Origin: Prosthecobacter dejongeii
Lineage (GTDB): Bacteria; Verrucomicrobiota; Verrucomicrobiia; Verrucomicrobiales; Verrucomicrobiaceae
Length of the DNA stretch: 64,000 nucleotides
Assembly: GCF_014203045.1 (NCBI RefSeq)
Contig: NZ_JACHIF010000008.1
Coordinates: 124,001-188,000, forward strand
Direction: 5' to 3'
Position numbers and translations under genes: made by a program. The stretch's first letter is position 1. Every line of letters begins with the position of its first letter. The notes below the pieces were generated by a model. The model made no database searches and was not told the DNA's origin. It was given only the letters and a program-made list of their open reading frames with translations. Below are positions 1 through 7,869 of the stretch, piece by piece.

Positions 1-70
1 TAGCTCTGCCAAGTGCATGATCGGGGTGGCAGGACGGATCATAATAATTGGAGCGGATAATAGACTCCAT
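1..70 (-). CDS. Partial 5' end of a leftward gene, unidentified
   Basis: A leftward reading frame begins with ATG at 70 and stays open to the window edge, giving 23 residues (MESIIRSNYYDPSC and onward). A second open frame begins with ATG at 42 (MIRPATPIMHLAEL), which superficially resembles a GNAT acetyltransferase start. The sequence cannot decide between them. The reason to expect a gene here is the LexA-type palindrome at 122-135, about 50 bases upstream of the ATG at 70, with an AT-rich promoter-like stretch between. Neither start has a clear Shine-Dalgarno sequence. The product is not recognised. Confidence 0.3.
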   Translation of the reverse strand, partial: MESIIRSNYYDPSCHPDHALGRA

Positions 71-121
71 ACGCTAAGTGCCAACTAAATATTTAGGTAA
101 GTTAATATTTTTATAATTACG

Positions 122-135
122 TGTTCTTTAGAACA
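122..135. promoter_or_regulatory. LexA-type operator (TGTTC-N4-GAACA)
   Basis: The 14 bases TGTTCTTTAGAACA form a perfect palindrome with 6-base arms. They match TGTTC-N4-GAACA, which I recall as the LexA-binding motif defined for Verrucomicrobia (Verrucomicrobium spinosum). The site lies downstream of the ParA stop codon and upstream of the leftward start at 70 or 42. It therefore more likely controls the gene leaving the window than parA. Confidence 0.55.
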
Positions 136-208
136 TCTAAGTGAGGCGTGAGCCCAATCTACTTTTGGGTTCAGTAACGGAACCTTCTCAAGTGGAATTG
201 TCTTCCAA

Positions 209-982
209 CTATTTGTTGGCACGTCTGGCCATGAACTCTTCTGCCAGCGCGCGATAAGCCTGAGCACCACGACCAGAAGATTCATATTCAATGATCGTCT
301 TTCCGTAACTGGGGGCTTCTCCCAGGCGCACGGTTCGCGGGATAATGGTATTGTATATGACCTCTGCAAAGTAGCTCTTCACGTCATTGACGACTTGATT
401 GGCCAGATTGGCTCGCTGGTCGTACATCGTCATGACGATACCTTCTAACAGAAGGTTCGGGTTTACCCCGCAATCGCGGATTTGCTGAACGACTTGTACA
501 ATGCTCGATAACCCTTCCAACCCGAAGTACTCACATTGGATGGGCACCAACATCTCATCCGCTGCCGCGAGGGCGGAAGTCATCAGGACTCCCAGCGAGG
601 GGGGGCAATCAAGGAAGGCATAGTCAAAGTGGTTTGACTGACGGAGTTGATCCAGCACTTCACGAAGGCGGGTGAGGTGATTTCCCCGCTGGGCTAGCTC
701 GATCTCACAGCCAGCCAGTTCTTGGTGGCTGCGGATGATGGAAAGATTGGGCAGACGTGTGCTGCGGATAACGTCGTGCGGGTCGCTGCCTTCAACCAAG
801 GCTGAATAAATGCTGCCACCTTCTTCTTTAGCCAAACCGAGTCCACTGGTGGCATTGCCCTGAGAATCCAGGTCAATGAGCAAGCAGCGAACGCCTCGCT
901 GGGCGAGACAAGCAGACAGATTAACAGCGGTCGTGGTCTTACCCACTCCGCCCTTTTGATTGGTGATCGCGACTATCCGCAT
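209..982 (-). CDS. ParA/Soj-family chromosome-partitioning ATPase
   Basis: A cytoplasmic ParA-type ATPase of 257 residues, the usual length for Soj-like proteins without an N-terminal HTH. The deviant Walker A motif KGGVGKTTT is at residues 10-18, with the signature lysine K10. The Walker A' region LIDLDSQGNAT is at 35-45, and the Walker B aspartate is D125 in FLDCPPS. ATG at 982 is chosen because family homology starts exactly at MRIVAITNQKGG; the frame could be read further upstream but without similarity. Members bind DNA non-specifically and segregate chromosomes with ParB. No parB follows within the window, so it may be an orphan ParA or ParB may lie elsewhere. It is divergent from the SNF2 gene, with 54 bases between the starts. 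Confidence 0.93.
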   Translation of the reverse strand: MRIVAITNQKGGVGKTTTAVNLSACLAQRGVRCLLIDLDSQGNATSGLGLAKEEGGSIYSALVEGSDPHDVIRSTRLPNLSIIRSHQELAGCEIELAQRGNHLTRLREVLDQLRQSNHFDYAFLDCPPSLGVLMTSALAAADEMLVPIQCEYFGLEGLSSIVQVVQQIRDCGVNPNLLLEGIVMTMYDQRANLANQVVNDVKSYFAEVIYNTIIPRTVRLGEAPSYGKTIIEYESSGRGAQAYRALAEEFMARRANK

Positions 983-1036
983 AAGTTGCCTTGACGACAG
1001 ACATTGAACGGGAACCATGCCCCGCGCCAGAAAGAA

Positions 1037-4000
1037 ATGGAATTCACGGAGAAATGGTTGGGAGAAATCGGTGGCTGGCAAGCCATGAAGGCCGCGCGTG
1101 GCCTCGTGGAAGCTGGTCTTGTAGAACTGCAAACGGTAGAGGCCAGCCTTGTGCGTGGCTTAGCCGGGAGCGGTAAGGTGAAATTTGCCTGCGGCCTCCG
1201 CATCAAAAGCCGCAGCGATGTGGACAACCTCTGCACCTGTCCAGCAGCCCGCCGAAGCATGATCTGCGAGCATTCGCTCGCGGTCGCTCTTTTGCATCTG
1301 CGCCCGGCTCCGGCTCGCTCGGTCCCAGGGGCTTCGCGTCCAGTGGGCGCACCCACGCCGCTAACGATGGGGGCTCGTTCAACCTCGGCTCCAGTCCAGC
1401 CAGCACCTAAAGTGCGCCAGCCCCGGCGTGTACCTGGACGATACACCCTGTTTTTGCCGGAAGGTCTTTTTGGCGGAGGTGTGAAGGAACCTTTGGGAGC
1501 TTATGTGAAGTTTGTAGCTGGTGGTGAAGCGGAGGAATCGCTGTTCGCCGCATGGCTGGCTGAGCAGGGGATTCAGGCCCAAAGCGCCCCGATGTCTCTT
1601 AATGCCAAAGTTTTGGCAGATGTGCTGCCCCTTTTGGCTGGGCATCCTCGTGTCATTGCGGGAAAACCGTCTGGAGGTGGCGTGGGGGTGGCTGTGGCAT
1701 TTGAGCCGATGCGCCTCCCTTTGCTGATCGAATCTGCAGGTGACCAAGTAACGCTGAAATTAGAGGGAGTCGGCCAGCAGCCGCTTTTCAAGACTCAGCC
1801 CGCAGGGTGGTGGACCTGCCGTGAGACTACGAGTCTCTTTTCGATTCCCGCTGTTTCAGCAGATGTGGTCCAAATATTGGCTGAGCTTCCTACACGTCGA
1901 CCTCTGACTTGGCTGGTGGCTCATCGGGAGGCTTTATCTGAGGTGTTCCAAGTCGAAATGCGGGGGGCGACGTTGGAGAAGTTCCATGTTGTCCCGGTGC
2001 CTTGTCACTTCGTTCTTCACCTGGATGGTTCATTCCAGGCGGCAGATGTGACCCTCTCCGCCGAATATGCAGGGCATCGTTGGAATCTCACCTCGGGTTC
2101 CACCTCAGTGGCGATTGAAAAAATATTTCCTATTCAGGATCAAGATTCTCCCGGTACTTTTTACGTTTCTAACAGACATGCTGAAGCGCGGTTATTAGCG
2201 CGTCTTCAGTTTCTGGGTTTCAAAACGGCAGGTATCAAACTTGGGACGACAGATACGGAAGTGTTTCGCCTTATGGGGCAGGACAATGTCATGCGGTTTT
2301 ATGCTTCGGAGTTGCCTCGTCTTCGTCATGAACTGCGAGTGGTCGAGGGGGAGAAATGGCGTGCAGCTACCCGTGGCGTGGCCAGAATTCAGCCACAGGT
2401 CCGGCAAGTACCAACTGAGGGGGAGCGCGGGGCGGGCTCGGATTGGCTTGTGATGGAATTTGGTTATGAATCTCCTGATGGATTCCGTTTACCGCGTGCT
2501 GAGGTGTTACGGTTAGTCCGCTCTGGGCAGCGTTCTGTGCAGGGGAAGAATGGGAAAAAATACCTGCTAGATCTCCAGGAAGTGGAGGAATTTGAGGACA
2601 CTCTGAAGGACGTTCCTCTACAAATCACTCCCGATGGTGCCCGCATCAGCTCCCTGCATGCGGGGTACTTTTTGCCAGAATCTGAGGCGACTACCCCACT
2701 TCCAGATGAAAAGACTACCCTTACGCAGCTTGGGGAACTGGGTGGGCGCTTGCGACCCTATCAGTTGCTCGGGGTGCGCTGGATGACCTCTTTGGTTTTG
2801 GCTGGGCGCGGTGGGCTGCTGGGAGATGAGATGGGGCTGGGTAAAACCGTGCAAAGTATCGCGCTTGTGACCAGTTTCCTGTCACAGAGAAAGGCTCAAG
2901 AAACGATACTCATTGTCTGTCCTAAGTCACTTTGTGGGAACTGGCTGTCTGAATTTGAGCGCTTTGCACCCCAATTGAGGGTGGCAATTTCTCAAGGTAG
3001 TAAGCGTGATTCATTGCTGAATAGTATTGACGCATGGAACGTGATAATTACCACTTATCAGTTGATTGTTAGAGATATTGATAAATTAAAGATTAAAAAT
3101 TTTGGGCTTATTTTATTGGATGAAGCTAGCTACATCCGTAACCCGGATACGGATGCGGCCAAAAGCCTGCGGAGTCTGCGAGCGCATGCCCGAGTGGCCT
3201 TAACGGGAACTCCGGTGGAGAATAGCACCCGAGATCTTTGGTCCATTTACCAATTTCTTCTGCCCGGTTACCTCGGCAGTCGTGAAAATTTCAAAGAACG
3301 TTTTGATCAGCCCATCCAGACCGCATTGGGCACACCTGCGGGGCAGGCGGCGAGCGAGCGCCTGAAAAAGCTCATTCGCCCCTACTTTTTGCGGCGAACC
3401 AAACGCGAAGTGCTCAAGGACCTGCCCGATAAGATTGAGCAAGTACTTTGGTGTGATCCCTCGCCTGCACAGGGTGAGGTTTACCGTCGTCTTCTGGAAG
3501 AAGGGCGCGAGGAGATCAAGGCTGCCCGTAAACGTTCGGGACAAGGTGGGGCGAAGATGACCATGTTCACTGTTTTGCTGCGTCTGCGCCAAGCCTGCTG
3601 TGACCTGCGGCTGACTGGGCTGCAAGGTGATACACTGGGTAAACTGGAGCGTGAAGACCTGTCTGGAAAATGGCCAATGCTTCAAGAGCGGCTGGATGGT
3701 ATCATTGAAGGAGGAGGCAAGGTCCTGATATTCAGTCAGTTCGTCCAGTATTTACGCCTGGTTCGTGATTACTTGGGGGAGCAAAAAACACCCTATGCTT
3801 ATTTGGATGGCAGTAGCCAGGATCGGGATGCCCAGGTGAAGACCTTTCAGTCACATCCATCCTGTCGGGTTTTTCTCATCAGTTTAAAAGCAGGTGGTTA
3901 TGGTCTCAACCTGACGGCTGCAGACCATGTCATTTTGCTAGATCCCTGGTGGAACCCGGCGGTGGAATCGCAGGCGATAGATCGAGCTCACCGTATTGGC

Positions 4001-4171
4001 CAGCAGCGGGTGGTGACGGCCTACCGTCTGGCCATCCGTGGAACGGTGGAGGAGCGTATCCTCGCTCTCCAAGCTAAAAAAAGAGGTTTGGTGGAGGCGG
4101 CGCTTGATGAGCAGTCTCCTCTGATGGCCGGGTTACAAGAAAGTGATCTGGAGGCTTTGATTGAGGGATGA
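1037..4171 (+). CDS. SWIM-domain SNF2/RapA-like helicase
   Basis: A SNF2-family DNA translocase of 1044 residues. The N-terminus carries a SWIM zinc finger with C66, C68, C77 and H79 (CTCPAARRSMICEH). A long linker follows, then the SNF2 ATPase core: Walker A DEMGLGKT near residue 600, motif II DEAS near 694 in place of the commoner DEAH/DEAQ, and motif VI QAIDRAHRIGQ near 980. This layout is the bacterial SWIM-SNF2 type, which remodels protein-DNA or RNA polymerase complexes or acts in repair; the exact substrate is unknown. ATG at 1037, preceded by AAAGA, is preferred over TTG at 1004. An AT-rich patch around 3035-3125 stands out from the rest of the gene. Confidence 0.9.
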   Translation: MEFTEKWLGEIGGWQAMKAARGLVEAGLVELQTVEASLVRGLAGSGKVKFACGLRIKSRSDVDNLCTCPAARRSMICEHSLAVALLHLRPAPARSVPGASRPVGAPTPLTMGARSTSAPVQPAPKVRQPRRVPGRYTLFLPEGLFGGGVKEPLGAYVKFVAGGEAEESLFAAWLAEQGIQAQSAPMSLNAKVLADVLPLLAGHPRVIAGKPSGGGVGVAVAFEPMRLPLLIESAGDQVTLKLEGVGQQPLFKTQPAGWWTCRETTSLFSIPAVSADVVQILAELPTRRPLTWLVAHREALSEVFQVEMRGATLEKFHVVPVPCHFVLHLDGSFQAADVTLSAEYAGHRWNLTSGSTSVAIEKIFPIQDQDSPGTFYVSNRHAEARLLARLQFLGFKTAGIKLGTTDTEVFRLMGQDNVMRFYASELPRLRHELRVVEGEKWRAATRGVARIQPQVRQVPTEGERGAGSDWLVMEFGYESPDGFRLPRAEVLRLVRSGQRSVQGKNGKKYLLDLQEVEEFEDTLKDVPLQITPDGARISSLHAGYFLPESEATTPLPDEKTTLTQLGELGGRLRPYQLLGVRWMTSLVLAGRGGLLGDEMGLGKTVQSIALVTSFLSQRKAQETILIVCPKSLCGNWLSEFERFAPQLRVAISQGSKRDSLLNSIDAWNVIITTYQLIVRDIDKLKIKNFGLILLDEASYIRNPDTDAAKSLRSLRAHARVALTGTPVENSTRDLWSIYQFLLPGYLGSRENFKERFDQPIQTALGTPAGQAASERLKKLIRPYFLRRTKREVLKDLPDKIEQVLWCDPSPAQGEVYRRLLEEGREEIKAARKRSGQGGAKMTMFTVLLRLRQACCDLRLTGLQGDTLGKLEREDLSGKWPMLQERLDGIIEGGGKVLIFSQFVQYLRLVRDYLGEQKTPYAYLDGSSQDRDAQVKTFQSHPSCRVFLISLKAGGYGLNLTAADHVILLDPWWNPAVESQAIDRAHRIGQQRVVTAYRLAIRGTVEERILALQAKKRGLVEAALDEQSPLMAGLQESDLEALIEG

Positions 4172-4314
4172 GAATGTTATCCCAAGGGAGAAAGTTCTGA
4201 ACACACCAGAATCCGTGTCTGAAAAGTTGCTTACCCAGACTGTCTTCTGAAACGGGTGAGATTTCAATTCACCGCCCAGAAATGCGGCCCAGATACTGCT
4301 CACACACAGAATTT

Positions 4315-4641
4315 ATGATGACTACTCCTACCCCTTGGAAGATTCTTTCTTCATCTGCTTCTTTCAGTCTTCTTTCGGAATGTTGGTGTTTAGCAACCCT
4401 AGAACCAGGGGAGGAACAAACGCGCAATTTCGTGGTAGAGGTGGTTTTTGACACACCCTTTATGACGATTCCGGTCGTGCAGTTAGGGATCACCAGTTTT
4501 GATATTGACCAAAGAGATAGCGCACGGCTGACGATTAACGTTACCCAGATTAGCGAGGCAGGTTTTACGGCTGTCATCTCCACCTGGGCCAGCACTCGGG
4601 TGTATGCGGCAGGGTTCAATTGGTTCGCGATTGGAGCTTAG
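4315..4641 (+). CDS. Small H-type lectin domain protein
   Basis: A 108-residue protein whose second half matches the H-type lectin fold (Helix pomatia agglutinin-like). Visible pieces in order are PFMTIPVVQLGITSFDID, the NVT turn, GFTAVISTWASTRVYAAG and the terminal W-F-A-I-G. In this family such strands form a six-stranded beta sandwich that trimerises and binds N-acetylgalactosamine or related sugars. I see no convincing signal peptide: the N-terminus MMTTPTPWKILSSSASFS is only weakly hydrophobic. ATG at 4315 or 4318 could be used. It stands alone between the SNF2 gene and a convergent terminator. Sugar binding is inferred from the fold only. Confidence 0.7.
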   Translation: MMTTPTPWKILSSSASFSLLSECWCLATLEPGEEQTRNFVVEVVFDTPFMTIPVVQLGITSFDIDQRDSARLTINVTQISEAGFTAVISTWASTRVYAAGFNWFAIGA

Positions 4642-4684
4642 GGATACAGGTCTGTCTTGTGGAGGCTTCCTGCATAAGACAAAA

Positions 4685-4715
4685 AATGCGTGCGCCTGGT
4701 CCAGGCGCACGCATT
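4685..4715 (-). terminator. Terminator of the DUF6600-like gene, 31-bp palindrome
   Basis: Two 15-base arms (AATGCGTGCGCCTGG and its exact complement) surround a single central base. Read leftward the hairpin is followed by a run of T, so it acts as an intrinsic terminator for the gene ending at 4732. It could also stop rightward transcripts from the lectin gene. Confidence 0.85.
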
Positions 4716-4731
4716 GCACAGAAAGACTTAA

Positions 4732-6807
4732 TTATCGTTCGCGACGCTTTTGCTCAGCCTCGGCGCTAGCGGGCTTTTTAGCGGGCGTAGGTTTTGGGCG
4801 TGCCTGAGGAGCGGCCTGTTTAACTTGTGGACGGGGTTGGGGGGCTGCCTCTTTCACCTCAGGTCGTGGGGAGGGAGCCGCTTGCTGAACCTGTGGGCGG
4901 GGCTGCTGGGCAGGTTTTTTCACCTGAGGCGCTGGTCGTGATTCGGGGCGCGTAGAGCGAAAAGCGGCTTCTTCTTGTCGTTTCGTGGCAGGTGTAGGGC
5001 GGGCTTCAGGTTTAGGCATCGGAGCCGGCTTAACTTTTGGTGCGGCAGGTTCTGGCATGCGCTTAGGTTTGGCTTCTGGGATGCGCTGAGGTTCCGGCAT
5101 GGGGACTGGGCGCGCATTTGAGGGGGCACTTGGGACGCCACTTGGACGGCGGGTGTCAGAATCCCGATCTGGACGCATGTTAGGAGATTCCGGGCGAACC
5201 TTGGGTAGATCTGAACGATCTTTTGGCAGATCGGGAGCTTTTGGGATCACTTTGGGAGCTGGTGGAGCATCCTGGGTTTTAGGGGGAGTCATGGGAACAC
5301 CTCCGCGGCGGGGCACCTCATCATTTGGGACAACGCCTGGGGCTAATCTTGGGCGTGGTGCTTCATTAGGTTTGACTCCAGGACGGCGGTCTGGGCGGTC
5401 ATCTCCATCATTCATTCCTGGGCGACGATCTGGACGATCATCTTTATTCATTCCCGGGCGATCAGGTTGTTTGTTGGGTTGGTCACGGTCGGGTTGTTCG
5501 CGTGGATTGATGCCGGGCATACGACCTTCATCATTGCGAGCATCTGGGGTGCGATCACGAGGCATGCGATCATCTCTTGGGCTATCGCCAGGGCGGCCAT
5601 CACGGTCTGGCATTCCTGGACGGTTTGGCGTCCCGGGGGTAGGCGGCATATCTTTAACATCGGGTCTGCCGTCTCTTTCGCGAGGGTCACGAGGTTTTCC
5701 ATCTGGACCTAAAGGCATGGCCTTGCGCACTTCTTCATCAATCCGACCTGGGCTAGGGCGCTGGCCGGGGCCACGACGTTCTTCGGGCTTTAGCAGGCGT
5801 CCTACGGCAGGAGGTGGAACTTTACTTGTTACCAGATCAATCGCCTTGTCGGGTAGATTGGCAGGCCTATTTTTCGAAAACTCTTCGCGTTGACGCTCGC
5901 GCAGGCGCTCCACGGCCTGTGTGTCGCTGCCCCGCCAGCCTCGGTCAATTTCAGGGCGCTCAAGCCGTTCTTTTACACGAGAAGGAAGGCGAAGGGAGTT
6001 ATCTCTGCGGATGGATGGGGCCGCGACGATCAATTCGTCGCGCTCAATGCGTGAAAGACTATCGAAACCACGCGGGCGTTCACCGCGCTCATTTTGCCAC
6101 TCATTGCGGAAGCGGTCGTCATCGCGACGCAGGCTTAAGCGGCGGATGCGGTTTTCACCTCGATCAAAACGGGAGGGGTCAGGCCCACCGACAAAAATGT
6201 TATTCACCACATTCTGCCGATAGGAGATGTTGGTGATGTTTACCGAACGGTCAATGTAGGTGTAGTTGCGGCTGCGATCAATGATGACGGGCCGCAGGGA
6301 GGTGCGGCGAGCAAAGAGATTGAACGGCACGAAGTTGTAATAGGAGGGACCCACATCGTAGTAGCTGTCGGTCCACTGATTGAAGCCGATGCTGACGGAC
6401 CAGCGTGCTTCAGGGGGCAGGGGGGCCCAGCCGATGTGGTCGTCGGCTTGGCGCCAAGAGACCCAGGCGGGCGCCCACTCATAACCAGGCACCCAGACCC
6501 AGCTTCCGCTCATGCGGATCCAGCGTCCATAGTGATAAGTGGCCCAGCCGAAGTCTTCGTTCGAGATCCAGGTCCAGCCTGCGTCCGTGTAGGCCCAGTA
6601 GCCATCGGAATACGGAGCCCATCCAGGCTCTTGTGAAACTGCGGGCTGGAAAACATAACCGTAATCGTCGGCATAGATCCAGTCGCCATGGGGGCTCAAA
6701 GCATCAAAGAAGAAGTCAATGGAGACATCCACGTCAGCACGCGCCGACTGAGTCGGCGCAGCCACCGCAAGTAGCGTGGCGCATAAGAGGAGATAGAAGT
6801 GTTTCAT
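4732..6807 (-). CDS. Secreted DUF6600-like protein with Pro/Arg-rich tail
   Basis: A 691-residue exported protein. Residues 1-24 are a signal peptide ending SARA. Residues about 30-150 are very rich in Trp, Tyr and Gly (GDWIYADDYGYVFQP, GYWAYTDAGWTW, TYHYGRW), the pattern of DUF6600-type proteins of unknown function. A charged section to about residue 300 follows, then nearly 400 residues of low-complexity Pro/Arg/Asp/Lys sequence with short repeats such as DDRPDRRPGMN and PQPRPQVKQAAP. The tail looks disordered and strongly basic, so binding to nucleic acid, an acidic polymer or the cell wall is possible but unproven. The gene is monocistronic, with a strong terminator and a 290-base upstream region. 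Confidence 0.75.
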   Translation of the reverse strand: MKHFYLLLCATLLAVAAPTQSARADVDVSIDFFFDALSPHGDWIYADDYGYVFQPAVSQEPGWAPYSDGYWAYTDAGWTWISNEDFGWATYHYGRWIRMSGSWVWVPGYEWAPAWVSWRQADDHIGWAPLPPEARWSVSIGFNQWTDSYYDVGPSYYNFVPFNLFARRTSLRPVIIDRSRNYTYIDRSVNITNISYRQNVVNNIFVGGPDPSRFDRGENRIRRLSLRRDDDRFRNEWQNERGERPRGFDSLSRIERDELIVAAPSIRRDNSLRLPSRVKERLERPEIDRGWRGSDTQAVERLRERQREEFSKNRPANLPDKAIDLVTSKVPPPAVGRLLKPEERRGPGQRPSPGRIDEEVRKAMPLGPDGKPRDPRERDGRPDVKDMPPTPGTPNRPGMPDRDGRPGDSPRDDRMPRDRTPDARNDEGRMPGINPREQPDRDQPNKQPDRPGMNKDDRPDRRPGMNDGDDRPDRRPGVKPNEAPRPRLAPGVVPNDEVPRRGGVPMTPPKTQDAPPAPKVIPKAPDLPKDRSDLPKVRPESPNMRPDRDSDTRRPSGVPSAPSNARPVPMPEPQRIPEAKPKRMPEPAAPKVKPAPMPKPEARPTPATKRQEEAAFRSTRPESRPAPQVKKPAQQPRPQVQQAAPSPRPEVKEAAPQPRPQVKQAAPQARPKPTPAKKPASAEAEQKRRER

Positions 6808-7094
6808 GGTGAGGGTGGTTAATTGGAATCAAAATCTTTCGATGCGGAACTGATGTCGTTCATTCGATCGAATTGAGGGACATCCCTTCGCGCAGCCGAA
6901 AGAGGCTGATTGACACCCTCCATCTTTGCATGCCGCTAGCCAGAGAGTCTGTTTGATTTAATGCGTTAATATTGAACGAATTAAATCACAGATCAGATTT
7001 TTGAATTCGTGCGATACGCAAGATGGTACGCGAATTTCATGCACGATGGGCAGTTTTTGCCCCTGACGAATCTTTTTGTTAGGCGGGCTGTTGG
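6807..7094. other. Intergenic region upstream of the DUF6600-like gene
   Basis: These 288 bases contain no gene I can support. They should hold the promoter of the gene starting at 6807. An AT-rich stretch around 6954-6986 has an imperfect inverted repeat, GATTTAAT and ATTAAATC about 17 bases apart, that might be an operator. No terminator was seen for the gene ending at 7095. Confidence 0.4.
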
Positions 7095-7769
7095 CTAGCT
7101 TCGGTCGCCCACAAAAATGGTATGCGTCTTTTTCTTCGCTTGAGGATAAGCTTTGCAGCCAACGATCTCCACTTTGAAGCCTGCTTTGGCCAGTCGGCGA
7201 GCAAAGGCTGAGTCCTGACTTGCGGACCAGAAGGTCACGCGGCCTCCAGGTTTTAAAACGCGGGAGATGGTGGCCAATCCTTGAGCTTGATAGAGGCGGC
7301 CATTGCCCTCCTTGACCATCGCGATAGGGCCATTGTCCACATCCAATAATATGGCATCGTAATGACCTGTGGGCGCTTGAGCAAGGATTTGAAAAACATC
7401 CATGACTGAAATTTCCACGCGTGGGTCATCCAGCAGCAGGCCATTGACGGTGGTAAGAAATTCGCGGTTCCAGGCGACGACTTCAGGTAATAATTCCGCG
7501 ACTTGAACATGGGATTCAGGCCCCACACACTCCAGTACGCGACGCAGGCTGAAGCCGAGCCCCAAGCCCCCGATGAGAACACGGGGGGCCGTGTGCTGGC
7601 GCAGACGGCTGCACGCTAGTTCCGCTAGAACCTTCTCAGATTCGGAGGCATTCGTTCCCATCAAGGGCTGACGATTTACCCGAATGTAAAATTCTGAGTC
7701 GTGTGAATGCAGGGTCAATTCAGCTCCCTCGGGGGTGCGGGCTTGAGCGAGGGTGAGGAAAGGCTTCAT
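7095..7769 (-). CDS. Spermidine synthase-fold methyltransferase-like protein
   Basis: A 224-residue protein with the Rossmann-like fold of polyamine synthases and SAM-dependent methyltransferases. The cofactor loop PRVLIGGLGLGFSLRR lies near residues 59-74 and a motif-II-like acidic stretch ILLDVDNGP near 135-143; C-terminally GGRVTFWSAS matches the strand after the usual catalytic region. It is shorter than a true spermidine synthase (about 280 residues), and the N-terminal beta domain is reduced to about 55 residues. Such proteins are common in bacteria and rarely have known substrates, so polyamine synthesis should not be assumed. It is divergent from the cupin-like gene, with 100 bases between starts. 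Confidence 0.75.
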   Translation of the reverse strand: MKPFLTLAQARTPEGAELTLHSHDSEFYIRVNRQPLMGTNASESEKVLAELACSRLRQHTAPRVLIGGLGLGFSLRRVLECVGPESHVQVAELLPEVVAWNREFLTTVNGLLLDDPRVEISVMDVFQILAQAPTGHYDAILLDVDNGPIAMVKEGNGRLYQAQGLATISRVLKPGGRVTFWSASQDSAFARRLAKAGFKVEIVGCKAYPQAKKKTHTIFVGDRS

Positions 7770-7869
7770 GAAGGAAAACTAGAAAAAGGCTGCGCCACGT
7801 GCCGCCTCCATCTGCCAAAGGAGCGCGTTGCCGCTGTGGTGCAAGAGGGAAGCAGGCGCAGTTAACGGG

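Noticed and set aside
5099-5893. Rightward frame of 264 codons over the DUF6600-like gene
   Set aside because: It is Gly/Ser/Arg-rich sequence mirroring the low-complexity tail of the real gene.
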